From Polaribacter marinus (GTDB lineage Bacteria; Bacteroidota; Bacteroidia; Flavobacteriales; Flavobacteriaceae): DNA of 64,000 nt. Shown in pieces: positions 44,390 to 53,881 of this stretch (the first letter of the stretch is position 1; each line of letters opens with the position of its first letter). Location: assembly GCF_022662535.1 (NCBI RefSeq), contig NZ_JAKQYM010000005.1, forward strand, positions 181,164 through 245,163. Reading direction: 5' to 3'. The notes under the pieces were generated by a model, which did not search any database, was not told the DNA's origin, and saw only the letters and a program-made list of their open reading frames with translations. The position numbers and the translations under genes were made by a program.

Positions 44390-44484
44390 GTGATAATCTT
44401 TAAAGATTGAAATGTCATTGAATATTTATTAGTTTTTGTCAACTATACTTATATGACAAGCTGCCTTTGGCCAAGGCAGTTTTT
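44390..44484 (+). ncRNA. Candidate small RNA in the divergent phosphate intergenic region
   Basis: An orphan terminator hairpin (44461-44484) has no gene before it on its strand. The 70 bases upstream fold into two more possible hairpins: AATCTTTAAAGATT (44395-44408) and TTGTCA...TGACAA (about 44437-44460). AATATTTG at 44383-44390 is a 7/8 match to the -7 box. This would give a transcript of about 90 nt. It could instead be an attenuator in the porin leader. No homologue was recognised. Confidence 0.35.
44461..44484 (+). terminator. Orphan intrinsic terminator upstream of the porin gene
   Basis: Perfect stem CTGCCTT / AAGGCAG, loop TGGCC, then TTTTT. The nearest gene upstream is on the other strand, so it either ends a small RNA or acts before the porin promoter. 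Confidence 0.65.
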
Positions 44485-44498
44485 AAATTAATGTTTCA

Positions 44499-44532
44499 TT
44501 AACATTAATTTAACATATATATTGGTTCTTTG
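44499..44532 (+). promoter_or_regulatory. Pho-box-like repeat and -7-like box of the porin gene
   Basis: TTAACAT-N4-TTAACAT (44499-44516) is a perfect direct repeat at 11-bp spacing, the geometry of a Pho box. GTTCTTTG (44525-44532) is a weak TAnnTTTG match 14 bp after the start of the second TAACA. No -33 TTG is present, which fits activation by a bound regulator. Confidence 0.5.
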
Positions 44533-44553
44533 CAGCGACAAAAACTAATAAAC

Positions 44554-45753
44554 ATGGCTTTAAAATCGATACCTATATCTATAGGTATGATGGTTTCTTT
44601 GTGCATATATGCTCAAGAAAACAATGCTTCTAAGTTTGGAAAAGGTATTTTTAACTTAGTTGGAAAAGACAGCACCTTTTCAATGAACATTAGTGCTAGA
44701 ATGCAATTTCTAGGAACATCTCAGTGGAATATAAACAATGGTTTATCTAACCCAACATCGTCTTTATCGGTTAGAAGAGCACGTTTAAAGTTTAAGGGTT
44801 TTGCCTACTCTCCAAAATTAACTTATAAGTTAGAATTAGGTTTATCTAATAGAGATCTTTCAGGAGCTTCTATATATTCGGGCAATGCACCAAGGTATAT
44901 TTTTGACGCTGTTATAAAATGGAATTTTTATGAAAATGTTGTTCTTTGGTTTGGTCAAGCAAAATTACCAGGTAATAGAGACCGTATAATATCCTCTGGA
45001 AACCTACAACAAGTAGATCGATCTTTGTTAAATAGTAGTTTTAATATAGATCGAGATATGGGATTTCAATTAAGACATCACTTTAATCTTACAGATACAT
45101 TTATTATTAAAGAAGCTTTTTCTTTTGCACAAGGAGAAGGTAGAAATGTTACTACCAAAAATCTTGGAGGTCATCAATACACAACAAGAATCGAATTGTT
45201 GCCATTTGGAAATTTTACAAATAAAGGAGATTATTCTGGAAGTGATTTACAATTTGAACAAAAATCAAAACTAGCTTTAGGTTTCTCGTATGATTTTAAT
45301 AACAATGCCGTAAAAACCAAAAGTAATCAAGGAGATTATATGATAAATGACACTGGTTTTTATTCAACAAATGTTTCTACGCTGTTTATAGACGCAATGT
45401 ATAAATATAAAGGATTTTCTTTGATGGCAGAATATGCAAATAGAAACGCCAAAGACGCTATTGCTAAAAATTCTAATGGAACTTTAACTGGTGATGCCGT
45501 ACAAGTTGGTACTGGCTTAAATTTACAAACAGGTTATATGCTATCTAAAACAACAGAAATATCCGGTAGATTTACCAATGTTAATTGGGATAAAGACATT
45601 ACAGGCAAAGGAACCGAAAATCAATATACATTGGGTTTTTCTAAATACATCGTTGGTCATAAATTAAAAGTACAAACAGATGTAAGTTATTTAGATTTAA
45701 CCAACCAAACAAATCAACTAATGTACAGGCTACAAGTAGACATTCATTTTTAA
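44554..45753 (+). CDS. Phosphate-selective porin (OprO/OprP family)
   Basis: A 399-residue outer-membrane porin. It has a signal peptide (about 1-22, ending CIYAQ) and the family pattern: MNISARMQFLGT, SVRRARLKFKGFAYSPKLTYKLELGLSNRD, then FGQAKLPGNRDRI and NSSFNIDRDMGFQLRHHF, with a final strand RLQVDIHF. I chose ATG 44554; a TTG 24 bp upstream overlaps the -7 box. It lies before the PitA-type transporter gene and probably passes phosphate or polyphosphate. Some relatives pass other anions. Confidence 0.88.
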   Translation: MALKSIPISIGMMVSLCIYAQENNASKFGKGIFNLVGKDSTFSMNISARMQFLGTSQWNINNGLSNPTSSLSVRRARLKFKGFAYSPKLTYKLELGLSNRDLSGASIYSGNAPRYIFDAVIKWNFYENVVLWFGQAKLPGNRDRIISSGNLQQVDRSLLNSSFNIDRDMGFQLRHHFNLTDTFIIKEAFSFAQGEGRNVTTKNLGGHQYTTRIELLPFGNFTNKGDYSGSDLQFEQKSKLALGFSYDFNNNAVKTKSNQGDYMINDTGFYSTNVSTLFIDAMYKYKGFSLMAEYANRNAKDAIAKNSNGTLTGDAVQVGTGLNLQTGYMLSKTTEISGRFTNVNWDKDITGKGTENQYTLGFSKYIVGHKLKVQTDVSYLDLTNQTNQLMYRLQVDIHF

Positions 45754-45761
45754 TATAAAAC

Positions 45762-45806
45762 ATAACACAAACGTAACATAGGCAACTTTTTATGTCTATA
45801 AATTTG
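45762..45806 (+). promoter_or_regulatory. Pho-box-like repeat and -7 box of the PitA gene
   Basis: ATAACAC-N4-GTAACAT places TAACA at 45763 and 45774, 11 bp apart. TAAATTTG (45799-45806) is a full -7 match, 25 bp after the second TAACA, one helical turn farther than in the two neighbouring promoters. Confidence 0.5.
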
Positions 45807-45830
45807 CAAAACTTAATTTAATCAAACAAA

Positions 45831-48086
45831 ATGGGAGATCCATATATTTTAATGTTAGTCGCTTTAGCTGTTTTAGCTATTGTAGATTTAGTTGTTGGAG
45901 TTAGTAATGACGCTGTTAACTTTTTAAATTCAGCTATTGGTTCTAAAGCAATATCAGTAAAAAATATTATGATTATTGCCAGTCTAGGAGTGTTCTTCGG
46001 AGCAGTTACTTCTAGTGGAATGATGGAGGTTGCACGTAAAGGGATTTTTAATCCTAACATGTTTATGTTCCAAGACATCATGTTCATTTTTATGGCAGTA
46101 ATGATTACAGATATTTTACTGTTAGATATCTTTAATTCTTTAGGAATGCCAACATCAACCACCGTTTCTATTGTATTTGAATTGTTAGGAGCAGCTGTTT
46201 GTATTTCTTTAATTAAAATATCTGCTCACGATTCTCATGCTATATCAGAAATTTGGGAATACATCAACCATAAAAAAGCTTTAGAAATTATACAAGGAAT
46301 TTTACTCTCTGTTGTTGTTGCTTTTTCTGTAGGTGCTATTGTTCAATTTTTTTCTAGATTGATTTATTCTTTCAATTTCGATAAAAGAGCAACATATATT
46401 AGTGCGCTATTTGGTGGTTTCGCAATTACCGCTATTACTTACTTTATTATTATCAAAGGATTAAAAGGAACTCCTTTTTACAAAGACATAGAACACTTAA
46501 TTGAAGGAAACACATTACTAATTATTGCAGGAAGCTTTGTTGCTTGGTCTGTAATTTCTCAAATATTAATACAAGCTTTCAAAGTAAACATTTTAAAAGT
46601 AATTATTGGAGTAGGTACATTTTCTTTAGCAATGGCTTTCTCTGGTAACGATTTAGTGAACTTTGTTGGAGTGCCTATTGCCGCTTGGAACTCTTACCAA
46701 GCATGGGAAGCTTCTGGTATCGCAGCAGATGCTTTTTCTATGGGAATTCTAGCCAAAAAGGTACCGTCAAATGTATGGTTACTTTTATTTGCTGGCGCAA
46801 TTATGGTAGTAACTTTATGGACATCTAGTAAAGCACAAAACGTAATAAAAACAGGAATTGATTTATCTCGCCAAGGAGACGGACATGAGAAATTTCAACC
46901 CAATCCTTTATCACGAATTTTAGTAAGAGCTGCCATGGGTATTAATGTAGGAATTAGCTTTATTTTTCCTAAAAAGATGTTAACCTTTATAGATACAAAA
47001 TTTCAAAAACCAATTATTGAATTACCAAAAGATAAGACATACGAATTACCTGCTTTCGATTTAGTAAGAGCTTCTGTAAATCTTATTGTTGCTGGTATTT
47101 TAATTTCTATAGCAACTTCTATGAAACTACCTTTATCTACAACTTATGTAACATTTATGGTTGCCATGGGAACGTCTTTAGCTGACAGGGCTTGGGGACG
47201 TGAAAGTGCAGTTTATAGAGTTGCAGGTGTGCTGAATGTAATTGGAGGTTGGTTCTTAACAGCTATTATAGCCTTTTTAGCAGCTGCATTAGTAGCTTAT
47301 TTAATTAGTTGGGATATGGTGATGATTCCTATTTTATTGGCAGTTGTTGCGCTATTAATAGGAAGAAATTCGTTAATCTATAGAAAAAAATCTAAAGAAG
47401 TAAAAAAACAAGAATATATAGAAAGAGTAGAGTTAATTACTATTAACGGAGTAATTGAAGAAAGTGCAGATCACATTGCAGAAGTAGCTACACGTGTAAA
47501 TAAACTATATACAAATGTAGTAAACGATTTAGCCAATCATGATTTAAATAAATTACGTAAAACAGATAAACACGTTGCTAAATTAAATGATGAAATAGAC
47601 GATTTAAAAGATGGCGTATTCTATTTTATTAAATCTTTGGATGAAACATCTGTACAAGCTAGTAGGTTTTACATTATGGTTTTAGGCTATTTACAAGATG
47701 TAGCACAATCTATTAGTTATATTTCTAGAGCAAGTTACAAGCATGTAAATAACAATCATAAAAATTTAAAGAAAGGGCAGATAAAAGATTTAAAAGAAAT
47801 AGATATTCAATTATCTGAGTTGCTTACTAAAGAAGCTGCTATTTTTGAAAATAGAGATTTTGACGATTTAAATGCATTGTTAATTGAGAAAAATCAGTTA
47901 TTAAACAATGTTTCTGACTCTATTGAAAAACAAGTAGCGAGAATTAGAACTGATGAAACAAGCCCTAAAAACACTACTCTATACTTTAGTGTACTATTAG
48001 AAACTAAAGATTTAATTGGTGCTTTAATCAACCTACTTCAAACTTACGAAGAGTTTCATTTAAGTACAAAAAAAATAGAAGAATAA
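45831..48086 (+). CDS. pitA: PitA-type inorganic phosphate transporter fused to a PhoU-like domain
   Basis: A 751-residue inner-membrane transporter. The first 520 residues hold about 11 helices in two PHO4 repeats with the signatures VVGVSNDAVNFLNSAIGSKAIS and MPTSTTVSI in the first and GNDLVNFVGVPIAAW and LPLSTTYVTFMVAMGTSLADRAWGRE in the second. The last 220 residues (VELITINGVIEESADHIAEVATRV...) are a helical PhoU_div/DUF47-like domain that may sense or gate transport. Fusion of the two is frequent in Bacteroidota. It has its own promoter with a Pho-box-like repeat. Confidence 0.93.
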   Translation: MGDPYILMLVALAVLAIVDLVVGVSNDAVNFLNSAIGSKAISVKNIMIIASLGVFFGAVTSSGMMEVARKGIFNPNMFMFQDIMFIFMAVMITDILLLDIFNSLGMPTSTTVSIVFELLGAAVCISLIKISAHDSHAISEIWEYINHKKALEIIQGILLSVVVAFSVGAIVQFFSRLIYSFNFDKRATYISALFGGFAITAITYFIIIKGLKGTPFYKDIEHLIEGNTLLIIAGSFVAWSVISQILIQAFKVNILKVIIGVGTFSLAMAFSGNDLVNFVGVPIAAWNSYQAWEASGIAADAFSMGILAKKVPSNVWLLLFAGAIMVVTLWTSSKAQNVIKTGIDLSRQGDGHEKFQPNPLSRILVRAAMGINVGISFIFPKKMLTFIDTKFQKPIIELPKDKTYELPAFDLVRASVNLIVAGILISIATSMKLPLSTTYVTFMVAMGTSLADRAWGRESAVYRVAGVLNVIGGWFLTAIIAFLAAALVAYLISWDMVMIPILLAVVALLIGRNSLIYRKKSKEVKKQEYIERVELITINGVIEESADHIAEVATRVNKLYTNVVNDLANHDLNKLRKTDKHVAKLNDEIDDLKDGVFYFIKSLDETSVQASRFYIMVLGYLQDVAQSISYISRASYKHVNNNHKNLKKGQIKDLKEIDIQLSELLTKEAAIFENRDFDDLNALLIEKNQLLNNVSDSIEKQVARIRTDETSPKNTTLYFSVLLETKDLIGALINLLQTYEEFHLSTKKIEE

Positions 48087-48102
48087 CATATTTTTAATTA
48101 AC

Positions 48103-48136
48103 AAAAAAACCATGAAAAATTCATGGTTTTTTTTTG
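48103..48136 (+). terminator. Bidirectional intrinsic terminator
   Basis: A 14-bp stem (arms AAAAAAACCATGAA and TTCATGGTTTTTTT, loop AAA) between pitA and the convergent patatin gene. Confidence 0.9.
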
Positions 48137-48152
48137 TTTTTATAGACGTTTA

Positions 48153-50351
48153 TTAAAACCAAAATCCTAAATTAAATAACCAATAGCTTTGTTTGTTATC
48201 TGGAGACCAACTGTATTTTAACTCTATAGGCCCCACTAAAGTATTATAACTATAACCTAAAGCATAACCCGAATAGACATCTTTAAAAAGTTCTATATCT
48301 CTAAAAACATTCGTATCTAACCGAGCAAAATTTGCAATGAACATAGCATAATGATTCTCTGCAAAATTATATCTAAAATTAAATTCTGATTTTATAAAAC
48401 TCTTATCTGAAAGTTCTGCAAAGTCATATCCATAAAAAGAAAAAAATGTATTTATATAATTTTGATTATATCCGCCAAGATAAAAATCAAAAATATCTAC
48501 TCCAGAGCTATTTAAAGTAAAGCCTGCTTCACTTTTCATTTGAAAAGTAAACTTATCTCCAAAAGTAGTTGCAAACCCCAAGCTTCCTTTTGCTTGCGCA
48601 AAACTATCAAAATTATTATTATAATCTGAGGATGCCACATACCATTTAAAATTTAAATCTGCAAAATACCCTTGAGTTTCAAAATACTTTTTATCATAAG
48701 TATCTAATTTTAAATATCCAAAAGCATTAAAATAATTGCTTCTATCTATTGTTAGGCTATGGTTATTAAAAGTAACTGTTTCTGTAGATGCATTAATATG
48801 TTTATGCTCTATTCCTAAACCTAAAGCAAATTTTCTATCAAAAGTTGTTTGAATAAAAAATTGATTGGTAATATCAGTATATTTAATATTTGCATTATTA
48901 ATATTTGGGTATTGAGTAAGCACAGGTTTAAATTTAGAATTTGCACTAAAGTGATTATACCTAGACCTAAAACCATAACTCAAATAAAAACCATTATCTA
49001 CAAAGTAACTTAAATCATATCTTAAATTATCTCCTAAAATTAAATCTAATGAAAACAAATCGTTATTACTTAATAAGTGTTTCTGATTGTAATTTAAAAG
49101 AATTCCTGACCTGTATAAAAGATCATAATGAGCACCAAGTTTTATAGAGGCATTCTCTTTAGATTCCTCTACTAAGAAATTTAGTTGATATGTTTTATCT
49201 TTATTTTTTATGAATTTATATTCAATTCTTTCATAATTTTTGGTTGCAGAAAGAAGGTAGATTCTTTTTGTGATTTCATTTCTAGAAATACTATCGCCTA
49301 GTTTTATTTTTAATTTACCTAGCACATAAGCTCTTGTATAGTTTTCAATACCATCAATATTTATTTTAGAAATAACTCTTTTTTCTCTATTAATTTTTAA
49401 ATGTGCTTTTGGTTTTTTATGAATTTGTTTTGCTGCTAATGCTTTAAAAACTTCACTGAATTTTGCTGCTTCTGCCTCTCCTTTTTTAAAAATTTCATCC
49501 TGTTTATCAAAGTCTACCACATTATAATCAAGAATATCAGGGCGAATATATACATCTAATTTTTCTTTTTCTTCTTTGCTTTTACTATACATTGTATAGC
49601 TAACGATCTGATTCAAAATAGAAACTACTGAGTTCAGTTTGTCTTTTTTAAATAATTTACCTTCTACATCAACACCAATCACAATATCCATTCCTTTAGA
49701 TTTCATTATACTTACCGGAAAATTATTAGCGATTCCTCCATCAACCAATAATTTACCATCTATTTCTACTGGGTTTAATAAAGTAGGAAAAGAGCCACTT
49801 GCTCTTAGTGCTAATGGCAATGATCCTTTTTCTAATAAAACTTCACCACCTGTTTCTACATCTGTGGCAATACAAAAAAATGGAACTGTTAGTTTTGAGA
49901 AATCAGTAATAGTATCTGTTGAATCAAACAACTCTAACAAGAGATTTAAAACATTTTGACCTTTAGAAACAGCTTTGGGTAATCCTATTTTACCTTTATT
50001 TACAGGTAAAGTAATTGCTGTTTTTTCTCCATATTCTTTATCAAAAAAAGGAGAAGAACTCCTTGGTAATAAATCTCTTATAAGCGTTAAAAAATCGGTT
50101 TTCTTTATAATTTCTTCAATTTGTAAACCAGAATACCCTGCTGCATACAAACCTCCAATAATGGCTCCCATACTTGTACCTCCAATATAGTCTAGTTGTA
50201 TTCCTGCTTTGTCTATTTCTTTTAAAACACTAACGTGTGCAAAGCCTTTTGCTCCACCTCCACTTAGAACCAACCCAATTTTAGGTTGTTTTTGCTGACT
50301 AAAAACGACTGTTGATAAAATTAAAAACAGATAAACTACTTTCTTTTTCAT
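48153..50351 (-). CDS. Patatin-like phospholipase with BamA-type barrel
   Basis: A 732-residue outer-membrane protein with signal peptide. Residues about 25-225 form a patatin domain: oxyanion loop GGGAKGFAH (31-39), nucleophile Ser60 in GGTSMGA and the catalytic Asp in DGGIANNFP. A POTRA-like module (about 335-405: ISKINIDGIENYTRAYVLGKLKIKLGD) and a 16-strand-type surface antigen barrel ending FNLGFWF follow. This is the layout of PlpD-like type Vd proteins, and similar proteins are common in Bacteroidota. It is expected to hydrolyse lipid esters at the surface or in the periplasm. It overlaps uvrC by 4 bp. Confidence 0.9.
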   Translation of the reverse strand: MKKKVVYLFLILSTVVFSQQKQPKIGLVLSGGGAKGFAHVSVLKEIDKAGIQLDYIGGTSMGAIIGGLYAAGYSGLQIEEIIKKTDFLTLIRDLLPRSSSPFFDKEYGEKTAITLPVNKGKIGLPKAVSKGQNVLNLLLELFDSTDTITDFSKLTVPFFCIATDVETGGEVLLEKGSLPLALRASGSFPTLLNPVEIDGKLLVDGGIANNFPVSIMKSKGMDIVIGVDVEGKLFKKDKLNSVVSILNQIVSYTMYSKSKEEKEKLDVYIRPDILDYNVVDFDKQDEIFKKGEAEAAKFSEVFKALAAKQIHKKPKAHLKINREKRVISKINIDGIENYTRAYVLGKLKIKLGDSISRNEITKRIYLLSATKNYERIEYKFIKNKDKTYQLNFLVEESKENASIKLGAHYDLLYRSGILLNYNQKHLLSNNDLFSLDLILGDNLRYDLSYFVDNGFYLSYGFRSRYNHFSANSKFKPVLTQYPNINNANIKYTDITNQFFIQTTFDRKFALGLGIEHKHINASTETVTFNNHSLTIDRSNYFNAFGYLKLDTYDKKYFETQGYFADLNFKWYVASSDYNNNFDSFAQAKGSLGFATTFGDKFTFQMKSEAGFTLNSSGVDIFDFYLGGYNQNYINTFFSFYGYDFAELSDKSFIKSEFNFRYNFAENHYAMFIANFARLDTNVFRDIELFKDVYSGYALGYSYNTLVGPIELKYSWSPDNKQSYWLFNLGFWF

Positions 50352-52144
50352 TCTTTTTTGGGATGATAATATTGATGTACTTTTATAGCTCTTGCATTAC
50401 CTATAGCCTCTTTTAAGTCTTCAAAAGAAGCTTCTTTAACGCGTTTAGCCGATTTAAATTTACGTAATAAAGTTGTAATAGTCTGTTTACCAACATCCGG
50501 AATTTGCTCTAGTTCAGAATGAATGGCACTTTTACTCCGCTTATTTCTGTGAAATGTAATACCAAATCGATGTGCTTCGTTTCTTAAATACTGTGTGATT
50601 TTTAAGGTTTCAGATTTTTTATCGAGGTATAAAGGAATGGGATCTCCTGGATAATAAATTTCTTCCAATCTTTTTGCAATCCCAATAATGGCAATTTTTC
50701 CTCTTAATCCTAAAACATCTAAACTTTTTAATGCGGATGATAATTGTCCTTTTCCTCCATCCACAATTATTAGTTGTGGTAAAGGCTCATCTTCTGCTAA
50801 TAAACGCTTGTATCTTCTATAAACAACCTCTTCCATAGAGGCAAAATCATCCGGACCTTCAACAGTTTTTATATTGTAATGTCTGTAATCTTTTTTACTA
50901 GGTTTACCATCTTTAAAAACCACACAAGCCGCTACAGGGTTTGTACCTTGAATATTTGAATTATCAAAACACTCAATATGTCTTGGCTCAACAGAAAGAC
51001 GTAAATCTTTTTTCATCTGAGCCATAATTCGTTTTACATGTCTATCTGGGTCTACAATTTGAACCTGTTTAAATTGTTCTTGTCTATAATATTTTGCATT
51101 TCTTTCCGACAGCTCTACAATACGTTTTTTATCACCTAATTTAGGAACAGTAACTTTTACATTTTCTCCTAAATCTACTTTAAAAGGCGCATAAATTTCT
51201 GATGATTGAGAGTCAAAACGTTGTCTAATTTCTACAATAAACAACTCTAATAATTCTTTATCGGTTTCGTCTAACTTCTTCTTGATTTCTGTAGTATGCG
51301 ACTGAATGATAGAACCGTTAGATATTTTTAAAAAATTTGCATAGCCATGAGTTTCATCAGAAATAATAGAAAAAACATCTACATTATTTATAGAAGGGTT
51401 TATTATGGTAGATTTAGACTGATAATTACTTAATAAGTTTAGTTTCTCTTTAATTTTTTGGGCCTCTTCAAACTCCATTTTTTCTGCAAAAATTAGCATC
51501 ATTTTTTGAAATTTATCAAGACTTTCTTTAAAGTTTCCTTTAATAATATTTCTAATTTCTTTGATAGAATTATTGTAATGACTTTCTGTTTCTAAGGCTT
51601 CGCAGGCTCCTTTACAGTTTTTTAAATGATACTCTAAACAAACTTTGTATTTTCCTTCGCTTACGTTTTGTTGACTTAAGTCGTAATTACAGGTTCTTAA
51701 CGGATACAATTCTTTAATTAAATCTAACAACACCCTTACCGTTCTTACAGATGTATAAGGTCCAAAATATTCAGAACCGTCTTTTACAACCCTTCTTGTT
51801 AAAAAAATTCTTGGAAAACGTTCTTTTTTGATACAAATCCAAGGATATGATTTATCATCCTTTAGTAAAACATTGTAGCGTGGTTTGTATTTTTTAATTA
51901 AATTATTCTCTAATAATAACGCATCTGTTTCTGTATTAACAACAATGTGTTTTATACGAACAATTTTTTTTACTAAAACTCTTGTTTTACCATTTTCATG
52001 ATTTTTATTAAAATAAGAGGCAACTCTTTTCTTTAAATTTTTAGCTTTTCCAACATAAATAATAACATCTTCTTTATCAAAATATTGATAAACTCCAGGT
52101 TCATTAGGTAAAGTTTTAATTTGAAGATCTAAAGATGAAGTCAT
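50348..52144 (-). CDS. uvrC: Excinuclease ABC subunit C
   Basis: The nuclease of nucleotide excision repair, making the two incisions around a lesion. The 598 residues carry the GIY-YIG domain (GVYQYFDKEDVIIYVGKAKNLKKRV), the UVR motif (FEEAQKIKEKLNLL), the RNase H-like C-terminal nuclease (HIECFDNSNIQGTNPVAACVVF; IVDGGKGQL) and a terminal helix-hairpin-helix (IPDVGKQTITTLLRKFKSAKRV). Length and order are canonical. TAATTTCG about 18 bp before the ATG is a 7/8 match to the -7 box. Confidence 0.96.
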   Translation of the reverse strand: MTSSLDLQIKTLPNEPGVYQYFDKEDVIIYVGKAKNLKKRVASYFNKNHENGKTRVLVKKIVRIKHIVVNTETDALLLENNLIKKYKPRYNVLLKDDKSYPWICIKKERFPRIFLTRRVVKDGSEYFGPYTSVRTVRVLLDLIKELYPLRTCNYDLSQQNVSEGKYKVCLEYHLKNCKGACEALETESHYNNSIKEIRNIIKGNFKESLDKFQKMMLIFAEKMEFEEAQKIKEKLNLLSNYQSKSTIINPSINNVDVFSIISDETHGYANFLKISNGSIIQSHTTEIKKKLDETDKELLELFIVEIRQRFDSQSSEIYAPFKVDLGENVKVTVPKLGDKKRIVELSERNAKYYRQEQFKQVQIVDPDRHVKRIMAQMKKDLRLSVEPRHIECFDNSNIQGTNPVAACVVFKDGKPSKKDYRHYNIKTVEGPDDFASMEEVVYRRYKRLLAEDEPLPQLIIVDGGKGQLSSALKSLDVLGLRGKIAIIGIAKRLEEIYYPGDPIPLYLDKKSETLKITQYLRNEAHRFGITFHRNKRSKSAIHSELEQIPDVGKQTITTLLRKFKSAKRVKEASFEDLKEAIGNARAIKVHQYYHPKKE

Positions 52145-52329
52145 AAAACGAAATTACGTTTTTTACATTAAAAAAATAAGAAGAAGATCATAATATCAAT
52201 AAAAAAAACAGCTTTTTTAAAATTAAAAAATTGGGTATTAATACGATGCTTCTATTTATTTTCAATAACTTTATAACCTATGAAAAACCACCTAAAAACT
52301 TAATTTAAATGACGGGAAAAACATTTTAA

Positions 52330-52992
52330 ATGAGCTTTGATACATTTCTTACAAATGCTGGCTATTTTTTTTTAATTATAAATACCCTTCTATTTACAAT
52401 AAGTTATCATAAGAAAGACAAAGCATTAAAGTATTTTGTTCTGTATTTAATCTTGTGTTTTTTTATTCAACTTTTCTCTAGTTTGTTATCCGATTTAAGA
52501 CAAAACAACCTTTTTTTGAGTCATTATTTTTTTATTGGACAATTTATTTTTTTAAGCCTATTCTTTTTTAAATTAAACAGTTTAAAAAAAATCAAATATT
52601 TGAACAGGGTTTTAACCTTTACTGTAGCAATTTCATTAGGGCTGTTTCTAAATAAAAATCCAAAACTCTTAAAAGAATGGAATGTTTTAGAAATTGCCAT
52701 TACATCAATACCTCTCTTAATTTATAGTTTTTTCTTTTTTGTAAAAAAACTAGATAATAATAAAGACAAAAAGTATATCTATTTTAATTCTGGTTTCTTT
52801 ATATACACACTTTGTAGTACGCTAATTTTTAGTTTAGGAAATATTGGAACTAGAACATTAAAATTATACGTTTGGAATATGAATTCTTTTTTATACCTCC
52901 TTTTCCAAATTTTAATTTTTGTGGAATGGTATAAAAACTTTAGGCCTCCCTTAAACTTAACTTTTAAAAATAAACCTAGAACGAATCGTTAA
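52330..52992 (+). CDS. Hypothetical multi-span membrane protein before a two-component pair
   Basis: A 220-residue protein with six or seven hydrophobic helices, many Phe and Leu residues and a basic C-terminus (NLTFKNKPRTNR). I do not recognise the family by signature. It lies 87 bp before a histidine kinase and a NarL-type regulator on the same strand. Similar small multi-span proteins stand before HK-RR pairs in other flavobacteria to my knowledge, so it may be a sensor part of the module. Confidence 0.7.
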   Translation: MSFDTFLTNAGYFFLIINTLLFTISYHKKDKALKYFVLYLILCFFIQLFSSLLSDLRQNNLFLSHYFFIGQFIFLSLFFFKLNSLKKIKYLNRVLTFTVAISLGLFLNKNPKLLKEWNVLEIAITSIPLLIYSFFFFVKKLDNNKDKKYIYFNSGFFIYTLCSTLIFSLGNIGTRTLKLYVWNMNSFLYLLFQILIFVEWYKNFRPPLNLTFKNKPRTNR

Positions 52993-53042
52993 CATATTAG
53001 GCAAATACAAAAAGAATCAATTAACTATAATATTATTTTCTG

Positions 53043-53050
53043 TAACTTCG
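53043..53050 (+). promoter_or_regulatory. Possible -7 box TAACTTCG
   Basis: A 7/8 match to TAnnTTTG, 30 bp before the histidine kinase ATG; no -33 TTG is visible. Confidence 0.3.
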
Positions 53051-53079
53051 TTTTCATTTTTCAACTTCCAACCTCTTAA

Positions 53080-53871
53080 ATGCATAAACTCTTTACAAAA
53101 GAAAACCAAATAATAATTATCGTTTTAATAGGGGTTTTATTACTTCTTTTAATGGGAATTGCATTCCTTCTGTTTTTCTTTTTCTCAAGAAAAAAATTAG
53201 TAGAAAAAGAATTAGAGAAAAATTCACTAGAAATTAATCATCAAAAAGAAATTATACAATCTATTATTTTAACCCAAGAAAAGGAACGTGAGCGTATTGC
53301 CAAAGACCTACATGATGATATTAGTTCTAAGTTAAATATTATTAATTTAAATACAAACCTTTTAAAAGATGGGGGCTTAACTCTAGAGGAATCTATAAAC
53401 ATTCATAATGATATTTTAGAAGCAACAGGCAAAACCTTAGAAAGTGCTAGAAAAATTGCGTACAATCTATTGCCTCCAATACTAGTAGAATTTGGATTAA
53501 AAGACGCTATAGAAGAACTAGCTGATTCTTTTAATAATAGTAGAAAAATTAATATTGAATACTCCATAAATTATCCTAATAAACTTCTAATTCCTCAAAA
53601 CGAATTGCATTTATTTAGAATTACTCAAGAATTAATTAATAACTCTGTAAGACACGGAAAAGCAAATAATAGTACTATTACTATTTCCTATAAAAACAAT
53701 CAATTAATTTTTAACTATACAGATAACGGTGTTGGTTTTAATTCAGAGAGTATTAAGAGCAAAAAAGGCCTTGGTATGAAAAATATAGAAAGTAGAGTTT
53801 CTTTATTAAATGGAACATATAGTACAGAAAGTAAAACTGGTAAAGGCTTTAAAATAGTCGTTATAATATAA
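53080..53871 (+). CDS. Sensor histidine kinase, HisKA_3 (NarX-like) type
   Basis: A 263-residue kinase with one N-terminal membrane helix (about 12-36: IIIVLIGVLLLLLMGIAFLLFFFF), a short coiled region, the HisKA_3 box with phospho-acceptor His (EKERERIAKDLHDDISSKLNIINLN) and a HATPase_c domain (ELINNSVRHGKANN; YTDNGVGF; KGLGMKNIESRV). It has no periplasmic sensor, so its signal must come through the membrane or a partner such as the preceding protein. The regulator gene follows by 10 bp. Confidence 0.93.
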   Translation: MHKLFTKENQIIIIVLIGVLLLLLMGIAFLLFFFFSRKKLVEKELEKNSLEINHQKEIIQSIILTQEKERERIAKDLHDDISSKLNIINLNTNLLKDGGLTLEESINIHNDILEATGKTLESARKIAYNLLPPILVEFGLKDAIEELADSFNNSRKINIEYSINYPNKLLIPQNELHLFRITQELINNSVRHGKANNSTITISYKNNQLIFNYTDNGVGFNSESIKSKKGLGMKNIESRVSLLNGTYSTESKTGKGFKIVVII

Positions 53872-53881
53872 ACCTAAGTTT

